From a bacterium (GTDB lineage Bacteria > Bacillota > Clostridia > Christensenellales > CAG-138), in the NCBI GenBank assembly GCA_029218485.1, contig JAQXRK010000054.1, positions 1-6,581 on the forward strand: 6,581 nucleotides of DNA, given 5' to 3'. A model generated the notes under the pieces. That model did not search any database, was not told the DNA's origin, and was given only the letters and a program-made list of their open reading frames with translations. The position numbers and the translations under genes were made by a program. Below, piece after piece: positions 1-4,334 of this stretch; within the stretch, counting starts at the first letter, position 1, and every line of letters starts with the position of its first letter.

Positions 1-197
1 TCCGGCTCCACATTTTCAAACAGCTCGACCTCCATACCGGCCGACTTCAGGTAGCCGACCGCCTGATCCAGAAAACCGAAGCGGCGCATGGAGCCGCCGC
101 CGGTGACGACCAGCGCGCGATTGCCGGAGAGCGCTTTCAACTGTGAGAGCGAGCCTCTGCCGTAATAGAGATCACGGGGGAGCGTAAATCTTGACAA
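1..197 (-). CDS. Iron-containing alcohol dehydrogenase, N-terminal 65 residues (runs off left edge)
   Basis: This is the amino end of a group III (iron-type) NAD(P)H-dependent alcohol dehydrogenase, a cytoplasmic enzyme that interconverts aldehydes or ketones and alcohols. The visible protein starts MSRFTLPRDLYYGRGSL, then has the strand and glycine-rich turn LVVTGGGSM (about residues 29-37), followed by RRFGFLDQAV and a second strand ending FENVEP. That order is typical of the Rossmann-like NAD-binding half of clostridial butanol/alcohol dehydrogenases. The metal ligands lie beyond the edge and cannot be checked. I chose the TTG at 197 because AAAGGAGG (208-215) sits 10 nt upstream; an in-frame TTG at 206 is only 1 nt from that RBS. 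The gene lies downstream of rex on the same strand but behind a terminator, and I found no convincing promoter in between. Rex commonly controls such genes. The family is clear; the substrate is unknown. Confidence 0.85.
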   Translation of the reverse strand, partial: MSRFTLPRDLYYGRGSLSQLKALSGNRALVVTGGGSMRRFGFLDQAVGYLKSAGMEVELFENVEP

Positions 198-241
198 GGT
201 ATGCAATCCTCCTTTCGGTTATCCCCCTTAGCAGAAACAAA

Positions 242-272
242 ATGCCGCCGTTCTAACAACGAACGGCGGCAT
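242..272 (-). terminator. Rho-independent terminator after rex
   Basis: A perfect 12-bp GC-rich stem (242-253 with 261-272) encloses a 7-nt loop. Read on the minus strand, it is followed by TTTGTTTC. It lies about 70 nt past the rex stop and about 45 nt before the alcohol dehydrogenase start. It would therefore end or attenuate rex transcripts before they enter the dehydrogenase gene. Confidence 0.8.
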
Positions 273-340
273 GCCCTCTCAAAAATAGCGGATGCGAACA
301 GCATCTTCCTCTCAGCCCGCAAAAAGGCTTATGGTGGAGA

Positions 341-970
341 TTACCGGTTTTTCAAGTGCTTGGAAAGCAGCGCAAGCGGAATGGCCATATCCTCATTCTG
401 GATGAGGATATCCGCCGGTGCGCGCAGGTGTGTGGGCGCAAAGTTCCAGATGCCGCGGATGCCGGCGGCGACCATTGCGTCGCAGACGGCCTGCGCAGCC
501 GGCACGGGAACGGTGATGATGCCCAGCTCAATCTCGTGCTTCCGGCACCAGGAGGACAGTTCCGAGGTGTCGAGGATGGGCTTGCCGTTCACCGTTGTGC
601 CGATCAACTCGGGGTTCTGGTCGAAGGCGGCAACCACCTCGATCCCGTAGGCGGTGAACCCGGGATAGGCAAACAGGGCGCTGCCGAGGTGGCCGGCGCC
701 GACCAGAACGGTCTTTCGCGTTTCGGCATAGCCGAGATAGTGCTCTACATCGAGGATCAGGTTATCGAGCACATACCCGATTTTCGGTCGTCCGCCCATT
801 GCGCTGACGGCGGCAAGATCCTTGCGCACCAAAACGGGGTTCAGGTTCAGCTCCTGCGCGATCACGTTGCAGGAAACCGTTTCAGCGCCCTCCCGCTGCA
901 GGCGCTTCAAAAGCTGCAAATACGCCGGAAGCCGCTGCAACGTTGGGGTTGGCACTGGAGAATAGGACAT
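341..970 (-). CDS. rex: Redox-sensing transcriptional repressor Rex
   Basis: Rex is a homodimeric DNA-binding repressor that senses the NADH/NAD+ ratio: NADH binding releases it from operators in front of fermentation and respiration genes. The 209-residue product has the normal family length. Residues 1-80 form the winged-helix domain, with RLPAYLQLLKRL at 13-24 and a recognition helix around LNPVLVRKDL (43-52). The Rossmann domain follows: VLVGAGHLGSAL contains GxGxxG at 91-96, and AFDQNP (115-120) ends the second strand with an acidic residue, as expected for NAD(H) rather than NADP(H). The C-terminal segment NFAPTHLRAP...QNEDMAIPLA (176-200) includes the swapped helix region of the dimer. 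The ATG at 970 has AAAGGAG (978-984) 7 nt upstream. The gene diverges from mtnA and precedes an alcohol dehydrogenase gene, a typical Rex target. No exact TTGTTAA-N4-TTAACAA Rex operator was found in its own promoter. Confidence 0.96.
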   Translation of the reverse strand: MSYSPVPTPTLQRLPAYLQLLKRLQREGAETVSCNVIAQELNLNPVLVRKDLAAVSAMGGRPKIGYVLDNLILDVEHYLGYAETRKTVLVGAGHLGSALFAYPGFTAYGIEVVAAFDQNPELIGTTVNGKPILDTSELSSWCRKHEIELGIITVPVPAAQAVCDAMVAAGIRGIWNFAPTHLRAPADILIQNEDMAIPLALLSKHLKNR

Positions 971-1003
971 GCGGACTCTCCTTTCCAGTCACAGGTGTCA
1001 AAC

Positions 1004-1016
1004 CAATAGTGTATTG
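1004..1016. promoter_or_regulatory. 13-bp dyad at rex transcription start (possible operator)
   Basis: CAATA-gtg-TATTG is a perfect 5-3-5 dyad. It covers roughly +3 to +15 of a transcript started from the rex -10 box. Its AATAGTGT (1005-1012) recurs inverted as ACACTATT at 1052-1059, inside the second dyad region. Repressor binding is inferred from position and symmetry only. Confidence 0.35.
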
Positions 1017-1025
1017 ATAATATTG

Positions 1026-1034
1026 ATTATAACA
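1026..1034 (-). promoter_or_regulatory. Extended -10 promoter of rex
   Basis: The minus strand reads TGTTATAAT, a perfect TATAAT with the TGn extension. No good -35 box lies 16-18 nt upstream, which fits an extended -10 promoter. The predicted start is near 1019, giving a leader of about 50 nt before the rex ATG. Confidence 0.65.
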
Positions 1035-1045
1035 TGATTCCCTCC

Positions 1046-1058
1046 ATAGTAACACTAT
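1046..1058. promoter_or_regulatory. 13-bp dyad in rex -35 region (possible operator)
   Basis: ATAGT-aac-ACTAT is a perfect 5-3-5 dyad occupying the place of the missing rex -35 box. Its centre is 42 bp from the centre of the 1004-1016 dyad, about four helical turns, so both would face the same side of the DNA. The GT-N3-AC core resembles GntR-type operators, but that resemblance is weak evidence. Confidence 0.35.
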
Positions 1059-1119
1059 TTTTTAAAAATTTTCCTCGCAATTTTAGGTGGCTGCTGCCGA
1101 AATATACCGGGCAAAGCGC

Positions 1120-1148
1120 TTGACCGAAGCCCCTTTGCCGCATATCAT
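1120..1148 (+). promoter_or_regulatory. Sigma-A promoter of mtnA
   Basis: TTGACC (1120-1125) and TATCAT (1143-1148) each match consensus at 5 of 6 positions and are 17 nt apart. Transcription would start near 1155, about 22 nt before the mtnA ATG. This rules out, for this transcript, the in-frame GTG at 1087. Confidence 0.75.
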
Positions 1149-1176
1149 AGAATCAGTTCCGAATGGGAGGGTGCAG

Positions 1177-2244
1177 ATGAAAGACATTCAACGTGTGACA
1201 CACATGGATAACGTCCGGTTGTCGGATGACGGAACCGCCGTCATCATCGTGGATCAGACGCAGCTGCCGAACCGCCTCGTCTATCTCACGCTGAGAACGC
1301 CGGAGGAGATGTTCAACGCGATCTTTGAGCTGAAGGTGCGGGGCGCACCGGCCATCGGCATCTGCGCCGCATACGCCGCCTACTGCCTTGCCCGGCAGAT
1401 CCCGGAGCACTCGTTCCTGCCGTTTCGCGAGCGGTTTGCCGCGCACTGCGCCTATTTGAACAGTTCGCGTCCTACGGCAGTCAACCTGAGCTGGGCGCTC
1501 TCCAGAATGCTCGCCGTGGTGGACGGGCATGCCGGTCTGCCGATCCCGGAGATTCTCGAGCTGCTGCATGTCGAGTGCCTCCGGATCCATCGGGAGGACA
1601 TCGATATGTGCATGCGCATCTCCGAAAACGGCCTCTCTTTGCTCCGCGACGGGGATGGCGTTTTGACGCACTGCAACGCCGGTCCGCTCGCCACCTCGCG
1701 CTATGGAACCGCGCAGGGTCCGTTCTTCCTCGCAAAGGAACGCGGTATGAACATCCACGTATTCGCGGATGAGACGAGGCCGCTGCTGCAGGGAGCGCGC
1801 CTGACCAGCTATGAACTTTCGCGCGCGGGCGTCGATGTGACGCTCATCTGCGACAACATGGCCAGCATCGTCATGAAAAACGGCTGGATCAACGCCTGCT
1901 TTGTCGGCTGTGACCGCGTGGCCGCCAACGGCGATACGGCCAATAAGATCGGTACGAGCGGCGTGGCCATCCTTGCCAAGCACTATGGCATCCCGTTCTA
2001 TGTGCTCGGCCCAACCTCCACGATCGATCGGAATTGCCCGACCGGCGACGATATCCGAATCGAGCTTCGCCCGGAGGCGGAGATCCGTGAGAAGTTTTAT
2101 AAAGAGCCTATGGCGCTGCCGGAGGTGCGCTGCTATAATCCGGCGTTCGATGTGACCGATCATACGCTCATCACCGGCATTGTGACGGAAAAGGGCATCT
2201 GCCGGCCGCCCTATACCGAGAGCCTTGCAAAACTGTTCGATTGA
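1177..2244 (+). CDS. mtnA: S-methyl-5-thioribose-1-phosphate isomerase family (MtnA / DrdI)
   Basis: The enzyme isomerises an aldose 1-phosphate to a ketose 1-phosphate: methylthioribose-1-P to methylthioribulose-1-P in methionine salvage, or 5-deoxyribose-1-P to 5-deoxyribulose-1-P in 5-deoxyribose salvage. The 355-residue product has the normal family length. It shows VRGAPAIGICAAYA (54-67), the catalytic cysteine in THCNAG (Cys166), FADETRPLLQGARLT (196-210), the catalytic aspartate in GCDRVAANGD (Asp246), NKIGT (256-260) and LGPTSTID near the C-terminus. The reading frame opens at a GTG at 1087, but GGGAGGG at 1165-1171 and the promoter at 1120-1148 point to the ATG at 1177. The class II aldolase gene begins 13 nt after its stop, so they are co-transcribed. 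The other methionine salvage genes (mtnB, C, D, E) and an mtnK or mtnP are absent here, which favours the salvage shunt over complete methionine regeneration. The isomerase family is certain; which substrate dominates is not. Confidence 0.93.
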   Translation: MKDIQRVTHMDNVRLSDDGTAVIIVDQTQLPNRLVYLTLRTPEEMFNAIFELKVRGAPAIGICAAYAAYCLARQIPEHSFLPFRERFAAHCAYLNSSRPTAVNLSWALSRMLAVVDGHAGLPIPEILELLHVECLRIHREDIDMCMRISENGLSLLRDGDGVLTHCNAGPLATSRYGTAQGPFFLAKERGMNIHVFADETRPLLQGARLTSYELSRAGVDVTLICDNMASIVMKNGWINACFVGCDRVAANGDTANKIGTSGVAILAKHYGIPFYVLGPTSTIDRNCPTGDDIRIELRPEAEIREKFYKEPMALPEVRCYNPAFDVTDHTLITGIVTEKGICRPPYTESLAKLFD

Positions 2245-2257
2245 GGGGGACAGGGCT

Positions 2258-2911
2258 ATGCGAATGCAGGAGGAGAGAGCCGAGGCGGTGCGGTTTGCGA
2301 AGCTGCTCATTGCGCGCGGCCTCACGCGCGGAACGGGCGGCAACATCAGCGTCCGCAAGGGCGACTTGGTGGCCATCACGCCGAGCGGCGTTGACTATGA
2401 GAGCATGACGGCGGCGGATATGGTCGTCGTCGATCTTTCCGGAAAGATTGTGGAGGGGGCGCTGCGGCCATCCAGCGAGTGCGGCATGCACCTGGCCTGT
2501 TACCGCGCGCAGAGCGCGTTTGGCGCGGTCGTACACACCCATTCGACATTTGCCACAACGCTGGCCTGTATGCACCGTTCGCTGCCGCCAATCCATTATC
2601 TGATCGGCTATGCGGGCGGCACGGTGCCGTGCATTCCGTATTATCCGTTCGGGTCCGAGGAACTGGCGCAGGCCGCGGCTGCCGGCATGGCGGGGCGCAA
2701 TGCGGTCCTGCTCGGCAATCATGGCTTGCTCGCTGCCGGCGCGGATCTGGATTATGCGTTCAGCATCGCGGAGGAAACGGAGTTTGTTGCGGAGCTGTAC
2801 TACCGCACCGAACTGCTCGGCGGCGGGCGGCTGCTCAGCGATGCCGACATGAAGGAGGCGCTGCGCCGGTTTGCCGTCTATGGGCAAAAGCAGCGGGCAG
2901 AGGAATCTTAG
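2258..2911 (+). CDS. Class II aldolase, L-fuculose-phosphate aldolase type (5-deoxyribulose-1-P aldolase candidate)
   Basis: This is a zinc-dependent aldolase of the FucA/AraD/adducin family, 217 residues, very close to E. coli FucA in length. Metal and catalytic residues are all present: Glu74 in SSECGMH, His93 and His95 in VHTHST, and His155 in GNHGLLA, matching FucA Glu73, His92, His94 and His155. The phosphate-binding motifs GTGGNIS (25-31) and TPSG (41-44) are also intact. The family cleaves ketose 1-phosphates to dihydroxyacetone phosphate and an aldehyde. Directly behind an MtnA-type isomerase, the likely substrate is 5-deoxyribulose-1-P (giving acetaldehyde) and/or methylthioribulose-1-P (giving methylthioacetaldehyde), as in the drd and DHAP-shunt pathways. 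The ATG at 2258 is preceded by GAGGGGGA (2243-2250) at 7 nt; an in-frame upstream ATG at 2225 overlaps mtnA and lacks an RBS. An alternative is MtnB dehydratase, a relative in the same superfamily, but length and motifs look FucA-like. Confidence 0.88.
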   Translation: MRMQEERAEAVRFAKLLIARGLTRGTGGNISVRKGDLVAITPSGVDYESMTAADMVVVDLSGKIVEGALRPSSECGMHLACYRAQSAFGAVVHTHSTFATTLACMHRSLPPIHYLIGYAGGTVPCIPYYPFGSEELAQAAAAGMAGRNAVLLGNHGLLAAGADLDYAFSIAEETEFVAELYYRTELLGGGRLLSDADMKEALRRFAVYGQKQRAEES

Positions 2912-2942
2912 CGCATTTTTAGCAACCGAGCACCATAAAATC

Positions 2943-2951
2943 TGATACAAT
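2943..2951 (+). promoter_or_regulatory. Extended -10 promoter before the 32-aa membrane protein
   Basis: TGATACAAT is an extended -10 box (TGn plus a 5-of-6 match to TATAAT). No good -35 is seen at standard spacing. The start would be near 2958, about 53 nt before the small gene. There is no terminator between it and the aldolase, so readthrough from mtnA may also supply transcript. Confidence 0.5.
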
Positions 2952-3010
2952 GAAGTCAGACGCAGGAATGCGAAACGGCAGTACGCACTATCTTGAAGGA
3001 GGAATCTGGC

Positions 3011-3109
3011 ATGGGCATCCCACTGATCTTTGTTGGAATCGTCGCGGTTTGTGCGCTCACCTATTATGTGATGGACTTGGTTGATAAAAAGACAGAATCG
3101 ACGAAGTAG
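3011..3109 (+). CDS. 32-residue single-pass membrane protein, function unknown
   Basis: This short gene encodes a protein beginning MGIPLIFVGIVAVCALTYYV and ending in a charged tail with DKK and a final lysine. Residues 3-21 form one hydrophobic transmembrane helix, and the tail after residue 22 mixes Asp, Glu and Lys. With lysines at 26, 27 and 32, the C-terminus probably faces the cytoplasm. Translation support is strong: AAGGAGG at 2996-3002 lies 8 nt from the ATG. An extended -10 lies upstream and a terminator starts 27 nt after the stop, so the unit looks complete in itself. I do not recognise the family. Proteins of this size often bind and modulate a larger membrane complex or transporter, but nothing here identifies a partner. 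Lack of homologues in related genomes would argue against it being a gene. Confidence 0.65.
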   Translation: MGIPLIFVGIVAVCALTYYVMDLVDKKTESTK

Positions 3110-3135
3110 CCGTATCGTCAGTGACAACAGAAAAG

Positions 3136-3162
3136 GAAACGCCGCCCATTCGGCGGCGTTTC
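3136..3162. terminator. Bidirectional terminator between the 32-aa gene and degV
   Basis: A perfect 11-bp stem (3136-3146 with 3152-3162) with loop CATTC extends through AAAAG/CTTTT after one bulged base. The plus-strand tail is GCTTTTCC and the minus-strand tail is CTTTTCTG. It can end the mtnA-aldolase-small protein transcript and the convergent degV-family transcript. Confidence 0.75.
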
Positions 3163-3177
3163 GCTTTTCCTTGCAGC

Positions 3178-3206
3178 AAGAGCGCCTCCGACTTGGAGAC
3201 GCTCTT
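3178..3206. repeat. Imperfect hairpin with 10-bp tandem repeat, 3' of degV-family gene
   Basis: AAGAGCG (3178-3184) pairs with CGCTCTT (3200-3206), and after one mismatch CTCC pairs with GGAG around a 5-nt loop. The right arm belongs to a tandem repeat GACGCTCTTT/GACGCTTTTT (3198-3217). The minus-strand tail is not U-rich, so it may be an auxiliary hairpin or a 3'-end stabiliser rather than a terminator. Confidence 0.4.
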
Positions 3207-3256
3207 TGACGCTTTTTGGCTTTACAGGCAAAAGGATGTTCGCCTGCAGCAACGGT

Positions 3257-4114
3257 TTATTTTGTGATGAACAGTATGCCGAGCGTGTTTGGCCCGCAAT
3301 GCGCGCTGATGGTGCAGCTGGCGTGCGTAATGTGCACCTCCTTGAACGGCTGGAGGGAGAGCACAAGCTCCCGAATCTCCTGCTCAATGGCCGGATCAAT
3401 GCCCGAATCGGTGATGAATATGCGATCCAGCAGAATATCGTCGCGCCCGCCGATCATATCCTGCACGTACTTTTTCAGCACGCGCGGCAGCTTACCGGCG
3501 TATTTTTTGCCAACGGCCATGCTCCCGCCGGCGGGCACCTGCACCTGAATGCAGGGCTTCAGACTCATCAGGTTTGCGCCGATGTGCGCAAGCGTGGAGC
3601 ATCGTCCGCCCGCATGCAGGAACTCCAGCGTGTCCAGAACGAAGCTGGCGCTCACGCGCGGAACGAGCGCTTCCACTTCCTCCACAATCTGTTCAATGGG
3701 CATGCCGGCCTTAATCCGCTCGCCGGCTTCGCAGACCAGTTGGCCAAAACCGGTGGACAGGTTGCGCGAGTCCACAACGTAGACGCCCTCCAGCTCGCTG
3801 GCCGCAATCTTCGCGTTCTGGAAGGAGCTTGAGAGACCGGAGCCGATCGAGATATGCAGCACCTGATACCCTTCCTCTACAAAGGGACGGAAGTAGCTTG
3901 CGTATTCCTCGGGATTGATCGCGGCGGTTTTCGGAAGCGCCTTTCTCGTGTACCATGCATCGTATAGGTCGTTCGGCGTGATATCAAGACCGTCCGTATA
4001 CTGACGCCCCTCCAAAATGATGTGCAGCGGGAACAGGGACACCTGATACCGCTCCGTAAGCTTCGGCCCGATATCGCACGGCGTATCGGCGCTCAATAAA
4101 ATTTTGCTTTCCAT
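3257..4114 (-). CDS. DegV family (FakB-type) fatty-acid-binding protein
   Basis: DegV-family proteins are soluble two-domain lipid carriers. In the fatty acid kinase system, FakB holds a fatty acid while FakA phosphorylates it for phospholipid synthesis. The 285-residue product has normal family length. Visible features are ILLSADTPCDI (5-15), the YTDGLDI segment (39-45), PKTAAINP with Thr63, the ISIGSGLSSSFQNA loop (88-101) that contacts the carboxylate, VVDSRNLSTGFGQLV (113-127), FLHAGGRCS (165-173), IGANLMSLKPCIQV (178-191) and the C-terminal HCGPNTLGI with His272. The Thr/Ser/His set matches the ligand-binding residues known in FakB. The ATG at 4114 has AAAGGA (4119-4124) close upstream. 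The gene is monocistronic, with its own promoter and a terminator, and no fakA kinase gene is in the window. The bound fatty acid cannot be predicted. Confidence 0.93.
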   Translation of the reverse strand: MESKILLSADTPCDIGPKLTERYQVSLFPLHIILEGRQYTDGLDITPNDLYDAWYTRKALPKTAAINPEEYASYFRPFVEEGYQVLHISIGSGLSSSFQNAKIAASELEGVYVVDSRNLSTGFGQLVCEAGERIKAGMPIEQIVEEVEALVPRVSASFVLDTLEFLHAGGRCSTLAHIGANLMSLKPCIQVQVPAGGSMAVGKKYAGKLPRVLKKYVQDMIGGRDDILLDRIFITDSGIDPAIEQEIRELVLSLQPFKEVHITHASCTISAHCGPNTLGILFITK

Positions 4115-4162
4115 AGATTCCTTTCTTAAAATACAAGTATGAGTATGGATAAAACTATATAT

Positions 4163-4191
4163 ATGGTATCAATTTTTCGGGATTTCGTCAA
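4163..4191 (-). promoter_or_regulatory. Sigma-A promoter of the degV-family gene
   Basis: On the minus strand TTGACG (4186-4191) and TACCAT (4163-4168) are separated by exactly 17 nt, with TG one base before the -10 (TGATACCAT). The predicted start is near 4156, giving a leader of about 42 nt. Confidence 0.65.
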
Positions 4192-4201
4192 ATCAATTTG
4201 A
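4188..4201. promoter_or_regulatory. 14-bp perfect dyad over the degV-family -35 box (possible operator)
   Basis: TCAAAT-ca-ATTTGA is a perfect 6-2-6 dyad that overlaps the -35 hexamer of the degV-family promoter and lies about 75 bp upstream of the permease -35. The position suits a repressor of the degV-family gene. The half-site order is opposite to the FabT box (TTTGA...TCAAA), so I do not assign a regulator. Confidence 0.35.
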
Positions 4202-4273
4202 TGGGTATTCGCACGGAATATCTGCTTGTGACGGATGAATCTAAAAATCAATTAGGTAACCAGAAAGAATATA

Positions 4274-4302
4274 TTGACAATCCCGTGGAGACAGGCTATA
4301 GT
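4274..4302 (+). promoter_or_regulatory. Sigma-A promoter of the APC permease
   Basis: TTGACA (4274-4279) is a perfect -35 and TATAGT (4297-4302) a 5-of-6 -10, with a 17-nt spacer. Transcription would start near 4309, about 26 nt before the TTG start codon. This is the strongest promoter match in the window. Confidence 0.85.
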
Positions 4303-4334
4303 CTTAATAATGTCTTCTATCGAGGTGCAATCAC

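Noticed and set aside
356..1009. A 217-codon plus-strand open frame antisense to rex
   Set aside because: No domain can be recognised, and the opposite strand encodes an unambiguous Rex.
1014..1040. A Rex operator in the rex promoter
   Set aside because: ATGTTAT and TTATCAA half-sites are present on the minus strand but are 8 nt apart instead of 4, and each deviates from TTGTTAA-N4-TTAACAA.
1081..1176. A SAM-type or other riboswitch leader for mtnA
   Set aside because: The promoter at 1120-1148 leaves a leader of only about 22 nt, too short for any known riboswitch.
1153..2379. A 408-codon minus-strand open frame antisense to mtnA
   Set aside because: It mirrors the real mtnA and aldolase frames; the translation is rich in Arg, His and Ala with no recognisable domain, as expected for antisense of GC-rich coding DNA.
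2171..3127. A 318-codon minus-strand open frame over the aldolase
   Set aside because: It is antisense to a gene with all catalytic residues intact, has low-complexity basic composition and reads through a promoter and a terminator arm.
4171..4186. A CodY box upstream of the degV-family gene or permease
   Set aside because: AATTTTTCGGGATTT has too many mismatches to AATTTTCWGAAAATT in its right half.
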